Made by a program: the position numbers and the translations under genes. From Gammaproteobacteria bacterium (GTDB lineage Bacteria; Pseudomonadota; Gammaproteobacteria; JACCYU01), in assembly GCA_013695765.1 (NCBI GenBank), contig JACCZW010000070.1, forward strand, positions 1 through 52,744: a DNA stretch of 52,744 bases, read 5' to 3'. The notes beneath the pieces are model-generated. The model ran no database searches. It was not told the DNA's origin and saw only the letters and a list, made by a program, of their open reading frames with translations. Shown here piece by piece: positions 39,641-46,893 of the stretch (the stretch's first letter is position 1; each line of letters opens with the position of its first letter).

Positions 39641-40693
39641 ATGAGCCTCGCTGTTGCTCGCATAATCGTGCCTATTGACGTTGCGCGGCCGTTTACGCGC
39701 CGTCTTTTCGAGACGGTCCTCGTCCTTCTAATTCTGTTGATCGTTTGCGGCGCGGCGCGAGCCGAGGAACTCGAGCCGGTGCGGGTAGGTGTGCTGCAAT
39801 TCGGCACGGTATCGTGGGAACTGGATGTCGTGGCGCATCATGGGCTCGCCGAGCGCGAGGGCGTGGACATGGAAATCGTACCGCTCAGTTCCACCAGTGC
39901 ATTGAACGTCGCGCTGCAAAGCGGTGATATCGACATGGTTGTGGGCGACTGGATCTGGGTGTCCCGACAGCGTGCCGCCAACCGGAACTTTACCGCGGTG
40001 CCTTATTCGCTCACGGAGGGGTCGTTGCTGGTGCGGCCCGACTCTGGCATCAATTCCCTCGAAGATTTGGCTGGCAAAAGGCTAGGCGTGGCCGGCGGGC
40101 CGGTCGATAAAAGCTGGTTGCTGTTGCGCGCCTACGCACGTCAAACACTTAACGAAGACCTGTCAGACATCGTGGAGCCCACTTATGCCGCGCCGCCGCT
40201 GCTGAACGTGCTGGCGCTACGGGGCATTTTGCCGGCGGTGATTAACTATTGGCATTACGCGGCGCGTCTTGAAGCCGCCGGCATGAAGCCGCTGATTGGT
40301 ATCGATGAGGCGTTAGCCGAGCTGGGGGTTGAAGAACCGGTACCGCTGCTGGTGTGGGTGTTCAGCGAACACTGGGCGGCGGACAATCCGACTCTGGCGC
40401 ATGGGTTTTTGCGCGCGACCTACGCCGCCAAGCGTATTCTGGCTGAGTCGGAGCAGGAATGGGAGCGGATCGCACCGCTCACCCAGGCGCAGGACGAAGC
40501 GACATTGCAGGCGTTACGCAAGGCTTACCGCCAGGGCATTCCGCGACAGTTTGGCGAGGCTCAAGTCGAGGCCGCGAAGCAGGTATTCGCGATACTGGCG
40601 CGCGAGGGTGGCAGGCAGCTTGTGGGGTCCAGCACGTCGTTAAGTCCCGGAACTTTCTGGAACGGTTTCAAGATCGGGTCGCCCGCGCAGTGA
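39641..40693 (+). CDS. Periplasmic substrate-binding protein (SsuA/NMT1-like) of a PQQ-linked ABC system
   Basis: A 350-residue binding protein. A signal peptide (VLVLLILLIVCGAARA, cleaved near residue 41) is followed by RVGVLQFGTVSWELDVVAHHGLAEREGV and ALQSGDIDMVVGDWIWVSRQR, the pattern of the SsuA/ThiY/NMT1 family, which binds sulfonates, pyrimidines and similar small molecules. The ligand is unknown. It is followed by an ATPase and an ABC-2 permease and then, on the opposite strand, by pqqE, an arrangement found around PQQ-dependent alcohol oxidation systems. I infer a role in that pathway. Confidence 0.78.
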   Translation: MSLAVARIIVPIDVARPFTRRLFETVLVLLILLIVCGAARAEELEPVRVGVLQFGTVSWELDVVAHHGLAEREGVDMEIVPLSSTSALNVALQSGDIDMVVGDWIWVSRQRAANRNFTAVPYSLTEGSLLVRPDSGINSLEDLAGKRLGVAGGPVDKSWLLLRAYARQTLNEDLSDIVEPTYAAPPLLNVLALRGILPAVINYWHYAARLEAAGMKPLIGIDEALAELGVEEPVPLLVWVFSEHWAADNPTLAHGFLRATYAAKRILAESEQEWERIAPLTQAQDEATLQALRKAYRQGIPRQFGEAQVEAAKQVFAILAREGGRQLVGSSTSLSPGTFWNGFKIGSPAQ

Positions 40694-40730
40694 TCGCCGC
40701 GCAGGGCGACGTGATCGATAGGAGCAGCGT

Positions 40731-41513
40731 GTGAACGATGTCGGCGCGGCGGTAGCCTCGACGCGGCTGCAGGACAAGGTGCTGAACGTCGTGTCCGCCA
40801 GCAAATCCTACGGTGCCCGCAAGGCGCTGGAGAACGTCAGTCTACACGTGGACACGGGCGAATTCGTCGCGCTGCTGGGTCCGAACGGCGCGGGTAAGAC
40901 CACCCTGTTCCAGCTATTGACCGGACTCTTTGTCGCGGACACCGGCGACATAAATATTCGCGGCCATGACATCCGGCGCAAACCCATTGCCGCGCTGGCC
41001 GGCATCGGCGTGGTGTTCCAACAGTCCACCCTCGACATGGACCTGACGGTACGCGCCAATCTGCTGTTTCACTGCCGGCTGCATGGTATGAACAGGGAGC
41101 GCGCCCGCACGCGTATCGAGGAAGAGTTGCAACGTCTCGGACTCAGAGACCGGGCGGAGGAACCCTGCCGGGCATTGAGCGGCGGCAATCGCCGTAAGAT
41201 CGAGCTCGCACGCGCGCTGCTGCACGACCCCAGGGTGCTGATGATGGACGAAGCGACGGTCGGTCTCGATCCCGCTTCGCGCACCTCGCTGATCAGCTAT
41301 GTCCATGAACTCTGCGCCGCGCGCGGCGTGGCTGTGTTATGGGCCACGCACCTGGTGGACGAGGCGGAACAGGCGGACAGGGTGCTGGTGCTGCATCAGG
41401 GGCGGCTGCTGGCCGCAAAGACGCCGACGGAGTTGCTGCGCGACACGCGCGCCGGCAGCTTGTCGCAGGCTTTCCTGAGCATGACGGGCGTTAATCCAGA
41501 GAAAGAGTGGTGA
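40731..41513 (+). CDS. ABC transporter ATPase, PQQ-associated type
   Basis: A 260-residue ATPase with Walker A GPNGAGKTTLFQLL, VVFQQSTLDMDLTV at the Q-loop, signature LSGGNRRKIELARALL, Walker B VLMMDEATVGLDP and H-loop WATHLVDEAEQ. The variant signature SGGNRRK and DEATVGLD resemble the ATPase family found in PQQ-dependent alcohol dehydrogenase gene clusters (TIGR03864-like). It starts with GTG after TAGGAGCAG at good spacing and lies 37 bases behind the binding protein. The permease follows after 123 bases. Confidence 0.88.
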   Translation: MNDVGAAVASTRLQDKVLNVVSASKSYGARKALENVSLHVDTGEFVALLGPNGAGKTTLFQLLTGLFVADTGDINIRGHDIRRKPIAALAGIGVVFQQSTLDMDLTVRANLLFHCRLHGMNRERARTRIEEELQRLGLRDRAEEPCRALSGGNRRKIELARALLHDPRVLMMDEATVGLDPASRTSLISYVHELCAARGVAVLWATHLVDEAEQADRVLVLHQGRLLAAKTPTELLRDTRAGSLSQAFLSMTGVNPEKEW

Positions 41514-41636
41514 GCGCTAGCATGCGTTGCGAGAATGGATGCCGAACATGCGTTTAAAACGGTTCATCAAGCGCGAGCGATATTGCGTAGTATGTTTCGG
41601 GGTTGCCGCCAGCGCAGATGTTAACGGATCGCACTC

Positions 41637-42446
41637 ATGACGCCCACGCACGCGTTGCACGCCATGCAGGCGCTCGGCAGCCGCGAGGTCATCAAATTCT
41701 GGCATCAGAAAGGGCGTCTGTTTTCCGCACTGGTGCGTCCAGCGTTATGGCTGATCGTCTTCGGTGCGGGCTTTCAAAGTGTTTCTGGCGTGCCCGTCGT
41801 TCCGCCTTACGACACGTACGTCGAGTACCAGGTCTACATCGCGCCCGGTCTGCTGGGGATGGTGCTGCTGTTCAACAGTATGCAGTCTTCGCTGTCGATG
41901 GTTTACGACCGTGAGATGGGCTTGATGCGGTTGCTGCTGACGGCGCCGCTGCCCCGCTGGTATCTGTTGCTGTGCAAGCTTATGGCCGGCACATTGCTTT
42001 CCGTATTGCAGGCGTATGCCTTTCTGCTGTTGTGCGTGCTGTTCGACGTGGACATGCCGCTGATCGGCTGGCTTTACGCATTGCCGGCTCTTGTTCTGGG
42101 CGGCATGATGCTGGGGTCTCTAGGGTTGCTGCTGTCGGTGCACATCAAGCAACTCGAGAATTTCGCGGGCACCATGAACTTCGTTATTTTCCCGATGTTT
42201 TTTATTTCTTCGGCGCTTTATCCTTTGTCGAAGTTGGCAGCGTCCGGCGCCGAGATCATTTATACGCTCGCGCGGTTCAATCCCTTCACCCACACCATCG
42301 AGCTGATCCGCTTCGCGCTTTACGGCCAGCTCAACGCGATCAGTCTGGCCGTGGTTGTGGGCAGCGGAATCGTATTTTTCGTGCTCGCGGTATATGGCTA
42401 CGACCCGCAGCGTGGCATGGCGAGTCGAGCGCCGAATCCCGCCTGA
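41637..42446 (+). CDS. ABC-2 type permease (PedC-like)
   Basis: A 269-residue inner-membrane protein with six predicted helices in the ABC-2 arrangement. VRPALWLIVFGAGFQSV begins the first, with the conserved SSLSMVYDREMGLMRLLLTAPLPRWYLL and FVIFPMFFISSALYPLSKL. It resembles the permease of PQQ/alcohol ABC systems (TIGR03861-like). ABC-2 permeases normally export, whereas the binding protein two genes upstream suggests uptake or sensing. The mixture seems to be a feature of these clusters. Confidence 0.85.
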   Translation: MTPTHALHAMQALGSREVIKFWHQKGRLFSALVRPALWLIVFGAGFQSVSGVPVVPPYDTYVEYQVYIAPGLLGMVLLFNSMQSSLSMVYDREMGLMRLLLTAPLPRWYLLLCKLMAGTLLSVLQAYAFLLLCVLFDVDMPLIGWLYALPALVLGGMMLGSLGLLLSVHIKQLENFAGTMNFVIFPMFFISSALYPLSKLAASGAEIIYTLARFNPFTHTIELIRFALYGQLNAISLAVVVGSGIVFFVLAVYGYDPQRGMASRAPNPA

Positions 42447-42484
42447 ACGGGCGGATACGTTCAGTATTCCGTGGACTCGCTTTT

Positions 42485-43441
42485 GTGTCAGCTCAGTATA
42501 TTTACCCTGCAATAGAGCCATACGCTTCGGGGATGCTCGATGTGGAGCCGCCGCATCGGCTTTACTTCGAACAGTGCGGGAATCCCGACGGCATTCCCGT
42601 GGTGTTTCTGCATGGCGGGCCGGGCTCCGGATGCGCGCCCGGTCATCGGCGCTTCTTTAACCCGGCCGCTTACCGAATCGTGCTGATGGATCAGCGCGGT
42701 GCCGGCCGATCGCAGCCCGTCGGTTGCCTGGAGAAAAACAATACGCAGGCATTGCTCGCGGATTTGGAGCAATTGAGGTCACACCTCGATATCGAACAGT
42801 GGTTGCTGTATGGCGGCTCATGGGGCGCTACCCTGGCGCTGCTTTATCTGAGGCTTTGGCCGCGCCGGGTTTCAGCGCTGGTGCTGCGCGGGGCGTTTCT
42901 CGGGCGATTGCGCGATCTGGCGTGGTTTTACAGTGCGGATGGCGTCGGACGCTTATTTCCACAAGACTACGATTCGTTCATCAAGCATCTTCCTGAGCGC
43001 GCTGAGCCGGTATCCGCGTACCATCGCTTGCTGCACGCGCCTGAGATTAGTGTGCGAATGGACGCCGCGCGTCGCTGGAACGCCTGGGAAACTCGGGTGG
43101 TCATGCAATTTCTGCCGGCGGGGAACCAGGGCGGCAGCATGCAATCGGATGAAATCCTGCGCCGCGCGACGATCGTCAATCACTACGCCCATCATGAGTT
43201 CTTTTTGGGCGGCGAGGGCGTGCCGCTGGATTTCGAAGTTTTAAACGGCAAACCATGCACGATCGTTCATGGCCAGCGCGATCTCGTATGTCCTCTGGAA
43301 TCCGCATGGACGGCGCATTGCGCGTTGCCGGGATCGGAGTTACGCGTTGTGGAAACGGGTGGGCATGTCGCGAATGACCCCGCGATCGGTAAAGTGCTGG
43401 TTGAGGTATTCGATCAGATGGCGGCGCGCTTCGCTGGTTGA
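42485..43441 (+). CDS. pip: Prolyl aminopeptidase (S33 family)
   Basis: A 318-residue cytosolic alpha/beta-hydrolase peptidase that removes N-terminal proline. It starts YIYPAIEPYASGMLDV and HRLYFEQCGNPDG, as the family does, and has VVFLHGGPGSGC (oxyanion region), DQRGAGRS, the nucleophile elbow YGGSWGATLAL, the acid strand VHGQRDLVCP and the late histidine in ETGGHV. The start was set at GTG 42485, two codons before the homologous N-terminus; the open frame runs on upstream only because it shadows the permease. It converges on pqqE with a 21-base gap. A link with maturation of the PqqA peptide is possible but speculative. Confidence 0.9.
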   Translation: MSAQYIYPAIEPYASGMLDVEPPHRLYFEQCGNPDGIPVVFLHGGPGSGCAPGHRRFFNPAAYRIVLMDQRGAGRSQPVGCLEKNNTQALLADLEQLRSHLDIEQWLLYGGSWGATLALLYLRLWPRRVSALVLRGAFLGRLRDLAWFYSADGVGRLFPQDYDSFIKHLPERAEPVSAYHRLLHAPEISVRMDAARRWNAWETRVVMQFLPAGNQGGSMQSDEILRRATIVNHYAHHEFFLGGEGVPLDFEVLNGKPCTIVHGQRDLVCPLESAWTAHCALPGSELRVVETGGHVANDPAIGKVLVEVFDQMAARFAG

Positions 43442-43462
43442 AAGGGTCACGCGAGCTGCTCG

Positions 43463-44629
43463 CTAGCTTAGGTGTTCCGGTGTCGCCCGCTGCTCCGCGG
43501 TAAGCCGTTTGGAGTTGCGCGGATTCCTGAATATCAACGGCTTGGGATCGCCTTGCGCCTCGGGGCTGTTAGCGTGCACGACGGCATTCAGTATCACGTC
43601 GTGATGCGGTGACTTGCCGCATACCGGATCGGTATTCGCCGCATCGCCTGTGAGCATATAGGCCTGACAGCGGCAGCCGCCGAGATCCCGGGTCTTTTCC
43701 GGACAGCTACGGCACGGTTCCTTCATCCAGTCGAAGCCACGAAACTGATTGAATGTCGGCGAGTCGCGCCAGATCCATTCGACACTCGAATCGCGTACAT
43801 TGGGAAGCTCCAGTCCCGGCAATTGTCGCGCCGCGTGGCAGGGCAGGGCGGTGCCATCCGGCGTGATGGTGAGAAATACATTTCCCCAGCCGTTCATGCA
43901 GGCTTTTGGACGGTCCTCGTAGTAATCCGGGATGATGTAGTAAATCTTCATCCGTTGCTTGAGGCGCTCGCGGTATTCGTTGGCGACGACTTCCGCGTTT
44001 TGCAGTTGCTCGCGCGTCGGCAGTAGCTGTTCGCGGTTATGCAACGCCCAGCCGTAATATTGCGTATTCGCTAGCTCGACATAATCAGCATCCAGGGTAA
44101 TCGCCATCTCCAGAATCTGGTCCAACTGCTCGATGTTGTGGCGATGTAGTACCACGTTAAGCACCATGGGATAATCATGACGCTTGACTGCACGCGCCAT
44201 TTCGAGCTTGCGCTCGAACGAGTGGGTGCCGCCCAGAAAATCGTTGAGTTCCTGCGAACTTGCCTGAAAGCTGATCTGGATGTGGTCAAGGCCGGCGCGC
44301 CGAAACGTTTCGACTCGCTCCTCATCCATGCCGATACCCGACGTAATCAGGTTCGAATAGAATCCAAGCTGGCGGCCCTCGGCGATAATTACTTCAAGAT
44401 CGCGCCGTAACAACGGTTCCCCACCGGATAGACCCAGCTGTGTCGCGCCCATGGCGCGCGCCTCGCGCAAGACCTTCAGCCACGTCTCGGTATCAAGCTC
44501 CTTGCCTTGGCGCGCCATGTCGAGCGGGTTACTGCAGTAAGGACATTGAAGTGGGCAGGCATAAGTGAGTTCGGCCAACAGCCACAATGGCATCCCCGGC
44601 TTGGGATCGTGCGCGGAAACCTCATTCAC
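43463..44629 (-). CDS. pqqE: PqqA peptide cyclase (radical SAM)
   Basis: A 388-residue radical S-adenosylmethionine enzyme that joins the Glu and Tyr side chains of PqqA by a carbon-carbon bond, the first step of pyrroloquinoline quinone synthesis. The radical-SAM cluster motif is CPLQCPYC in [19 protein letters not shown], followed by LSGGEPLLR. The C-terminal SPASM region binds further clusters ([29 protein letters not shown]). GTG at 44629 was preferred to GTG at 44686 because AAGGAG lies eight bases before it and the length then matches the family. It is 297 bases downstream of pqqA on the same strand, with hairpins between. PqqD, which PqqE needs, is neither fused nor adjacent. Confidence 0.95.
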   Translation of the reverse strand: MNEVSAHDPKPGMPLWLLAELTYACPLQCPYCSNPLDMARQGKELDTETWLKVLREARAMGATQLGLSGGEPLLRRDLEVIIAEGRQLGFYSNLITSGIGMDEERVETFRRAGLDHIQISFQASSQELNDFLGGTHSFERKLEMARAVKRHDYPMVLNVVLHRHNIEQLDQILEMAITLDADYVELANTQYYGWALHNREQLLPTREQLQNAEVVANEYRERLKQRMKIYYIIPDYYEDRPKACMNGWGNVFLTITPDGTALPCHAARQLPGLELPNVRDSSVEWIWRDSPTFNQFRGFDWMKEPCRSCPEKTRDLGGCRCQAYMLTGDAANTDPVCGKSPHHDVILNAVVHANSPEAQGDPKPLIFRNPRNSKRLTAEQRATPEHLS

Positions 44630-44763
44630 GGCATCTTCTCCTTGTTGCTCTGGCACCTCAATCACATTGGCGGCTGGCCAGGACACTTATCGTTACCAGG
44701 GCAAATCTAATTGTTGGATCGGTGCGGCGGGAAGAGAGGATTGAGATCGAGCTTAAACGTGAT

Positions 44764-44783
44764 TACCTGCGCCGCGGCAGGTA
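44764..44783 (-). repeat. Second hairpin between pqqA and pqqE
   Basis: TACCTGC and GCAGGTA form a 7-bp stem with a six-base GC loop in the untranslated stretch between pqqA and pqqE. It lacks a T tract, so it may protect or slow the transcript rather than end it. Confidence 0.35.
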
Positions 44784-44890
44784 GGTGCTATAAGCCTGTT
44801 ACATCCTAACTTTGAGACGCTTCAGGACTGATGCGTACGCTTTGCGTTCTGGCTGGCGTTGCGGGTGTCGATCCCGCTGGGCCAAAACAG

Positions 44891-44916
44891 AACCGGGGAC
44901 TTTGTAGTCCCCGGTT
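44891..44916 (-). terminator. Strong hairpin just downstream of pqqA (attenuator or terminator)
   Basis: A perfect 10-bp stem AACCGGGGAC / GTCCCCGGTT with a six-base loop lies 10 bases after the pqqA stop on the minus strand and is followed by TCTGTTTTGG. In many species pqqA is made in large excess over the other pqq genes because of such a partial terminator. The tail is only weakly T-rich, so read-through into pqqE is likely. Confidence 0.6.
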
Positions 44917-44926
44917 ACCGGAGGAA

Positions 44927-45001
44927 TTACCGGTTGTTGATGTACATCGTGATTTCAAAACCAAAACGTACGTCGCTGTATTCTGGGGTTGTCCACTTCA
45001 T
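44927..45001 (-). CDS. pqqA: PQQ precursor peptide PqqA
   Basis: A 24-residue ribosomal peptide that donates all carbons and nitrogens of the cofactor pyrroloquinoline quinone. Reading the minus strand from ATG (44999-45001) gives MKWTTPEYSDVRFGFEITMY and then INNR, closely matching known PqqA peptides. Glu16 and Tyr20, the two residues cross-linked by PqqE and turned into PQQ, are in the exact ExxxY spacing. GGAG lies eight bases upstream. It is too short for ordinary gene calling. A hairpin follows the stop, and a sigma-54 promoter candidate lies about 110 bases upstream. Confidence 0.96.
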   Translation of the reverse strand: MKWTTPEYSDVRFGFEITMYINNR

Positions 45002-45110
45002 GAGTTTATCTCCGTTTGGGTTGAAGTTAAGAGCCAGTAATTATTGCCTAATGTTACGTCTTACATAATGCGAGTTGAGTGTTGCTACAACTTCACTATG
45101 TCATTAATAC

Positions 45111-45127
45111 GAGCAGATTGCGTGCCA
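45111..45127 (-). promoter_or_regulatory. Sigma-54 (-24/-12) promoter of pqqA
   Basis: Read on the minus strand, TGGCACG-CAAT-CTGCT matches the RpoN consensus TGGCACG-N4-TTGCW at every defined base except one (C for the first T of TTGC), with the exact GG-to-GC spacing. Transcription would start near 45101, giving pqqA a leader of about 100 bases. An IHF site and paired half-sites lie upstream, and a sigma-54 activator is encoded next door. Confidence 0.72.
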
Positions 45128-45156
45128 GACATGCTAAGTGGATGACGTGGAATGAA

Positions 45157-45169
45157 CAAGGTTTTGATT
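45157..45169 (-). promoter_or_regulatory. Consensus IHF-binding site upstream of the pqqA promoter
   Basis: On the minus strand AATCAAAACCTTG fits the IHF consensus WATCAANNNNTTR at every defined position. It lies 30-42 bases upstream of the -24 element, the usual place for IHF-assisted looping at sigma-54 promoters. Confidence 0.6.
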
Positions 45170-45234
45170 AATAGACTTTTTTCGGAATTACGGTGCATCT
45201 CGTAACTTACGGAGGCGGGTTCTATTCTGAAAGC

Positions 45235-45268
45235 AACCACAGGTTATCGGTTGATATAAACCACCTGT
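45235..45268. promoter_or_regulatory. Candidate activator-binding sites (AACC/GGTT half-site cluster)
   Basis: Four half-sites occur within 28 bases: AACC (45235), GGTT (45242), GGTT (45249) and AACC (45259). The last pair forms the near-palindrome GGTTGATATAAACC, and ACAGGT / ACCTGT (45239-45268) encloses the set. They lie about 110-140 bases upstream of the pqqA -24 element and 170-200 bases before the kinase gene, typical of enhancer sites for NtrC-type activators. Confidence 0.45.
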
Positions 45269-45438
45269 ATGATTGAAAACAACCATTCCGGGCCGCGCTT
45301 CGGCGCCTAACCGCGTTGGGTAGGCGAGCATCGCGCTCACAAGGGTGCGGTCGATCGATACCCGCTATGAGTATACTGCCCTTTATGCCAGAGCTTGTGC
45401 GCTTGAGATGCGACCGCGGATCACGGCTTCATTAGTTA

Positions 45439-46893
45439 ATGACCCGCACCCGCTCGCTAAAGAAACTGCTGTTCGTTTACCAGACGAGCTTTCTGCTGCT
45501 GGTGATCATCACCGGCGCGATCGGAGGCTTGTGGGCATATTTCTGGCAGCAGACCTCGCACGAATCGGTGCGGATCAACGCCTTGCTGATCGAGGCGCAA
45601 CTGGTGCGCGGGGATTTGTACCGGCAACTCAAGGAAATCACCCGTTCCGGTGCGGGCGGTGATCCCAACGCGCTGGATCAATACTGGCATCGTCTGTATC
45701 TCATCGACAAGCATTTCTATGCATTGCAACAACACGCGAAGACTGCCGCCGAGACGCGCGCCATCGAATCCATGCAGCAGTCATATAATCTGATGCAGGC
45801 GGAGATGAATCAGTTTCTGGCCTCTCCGGTCAACGAGGCAGCGCGCATCAAGCTCCTGGACCCGGCCTACGATCGCATGATGCTGGGCGATTTCGAAGAC
45901 GCTTTTCTGGAATTCTCAAAACTCATAGCGCAGCAACGCCGGGCGCTGGAGCAGACGATTGAATACTGGACGCGGCTGGCGCCCATTCTTATTCCCGCGC
46001 CCATCCTGCTGGCGGCGGCATTGCTGTTTTTTTCGCACCGCAGCTTCCGGCGCGGGTTCCTGGCGCCTATGGCCGAAGTAGTGTCTGGCGCCAAGCGAAT
46101 CAGCGAGGGCCGGCTCGATCATCGCATTCCGACCAGCGGTGTGGAAGAAGTTACCGTGCTGGCGCGTTCGATCAATGACATGGCGAGCGAGCTCGCGGCG
46201 AGCCGTGATGCGCTCGTGGAAAGCGAAAAACAGGCCGCGCTGGGCGCGCTAGTGCCGGTGGTAGCGCACAACATCCGCAATCCACTGGCCTGCATTCGCG
46301 CGACCGCGCAAGTGATGGATGACGCGGAGGACTTGCGGGAGTCGCGGCAGGAGATCATCGACACGGTGGATCGACTGGAACGCTGGATCAAATCGCTGCT
46401 GTCCTATCTGCATCCATTAAAACCGCACAAGACGCGCACCACGCTCGCCGCCGTGGCAGAGGGCGCGCTGGCGCCGCTCAAACCCAAGCTTGAGGCGAAA
46501 AGGCTCAGCATCAGGCGGTCAGCGTGGCAGCCTGATCAGGCGCTTTATGCGGATACCGATCTGCTGGAACAGGCGATTCACGGGCTGGTCAATAATGCCG
46601 CCGAAGCATCACCGCCGGGCGCGCAGATCGGGCTTGGGATTGAGTCGTCGGCAGATGAGATCACGTTGATCATCGACGACCAGGGGCCGGGCATGCCGAT
46701 GAACCCTGATCCTAAAGGGCTGGCGCCGGTACCATCGACCAAACGCTTCGGCACTGGGCTCGGCATTCCGTTCGCGTTCAAGGTGAGTCAGGCGCACGGC
46801 GGCAGGATTGTGTTTGAGCCGGCGCCCGGCGGCGGTACGCGCGTGCGATTGTCGCTGCCCATGCAGGCATCCATCGAGACCGAATCCGTATGA
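45439..46893 (+). CDS. Sensor histidine kinase partner of the sigma-54 activator
   Basis: A 484-residue inner-membrane kinase. Helix 1 (about 10-33) and helix 2 (about 181-198) enclose a periplasmic, largely helical sensing domain of about 147 residues. HAMP follows (about 203-255), then a HisKA domain with H277 in VAHNIRNPLACIRATA (NtrB/ZraS-like H box) and the ATPase domain with QAIHGLVNNAAEASPPG, IIDDQGPGMP and FGTGLGIPFAFKVSQAHGG. Its stop overlaps the regulator ATG (ATGA), so the pair is one two-component system. It is divergent from pqqA across the sigma-54 control region. The signal is unknown; an alcohol or other periplasmic cue related to PQQ enzymes is a reasonable guess. Confidence 0.92.
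   Translation: MTRTRSLKKLLFVYQTSFLLLVIITGAIGGLWAYFWQQTSHESVRINALLIEAQLVRGDLYRQLKEITRSGAGGDPNALDQYWHRLYLIDKHFYALQQHAKTAAETRAIESMQQSYNLMQAEMNQFLASPVNEAARIKLLDPAYDRMMLGDFEDAFLEFSKLIAQQRRALEQTIEYWTRLAPILIPAPILLAAALLFFSHRSFRRGFLAPMAEVVSGAKRISEGRLDHRIPTSGVEEVTVLARSINDMASELAASRDALVESEKQAALGALVPVVAHNIRNPLACIRATAQVMDDAEDLRESRQEIIDTVDRLERWIKSLLSYLHPLKPHKTRTTLAAVAEGALAPLKPKLEAKRLSIRRSAWQPDQALYADTDLLEQAIHGLVNNAAEASPPGAQIGLGIESSADEITLIIDDQGPGMPMNPDPKGLAPVPSTKRFGTGLGIPFAFKVSQAHGGRIVFEPAPGGGTRVRLSLPMQASIETESV

Noticed and set aside
41972-42484. Upstream extension of the prolyl aminopeptidase reading frame
   Set aside because: It lies wholly within the ABC-2 permease gene in another phase and has no homology-like features; family members start near YIYPAIE.
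44859-44885. GCGGG-TGTCGAT-CCCGC looks like a tRNA T arm
   Set aside because: The 7-base loop does not fit TTCRANY, and no acceptor, D or anticodon stems can be placed around it.
44630-44926. Possible pqqD hidden between pqqA and pqqE
   Set aside because: All three minus-strand frames are broken by stops, and no PqqD-like motif is visible.
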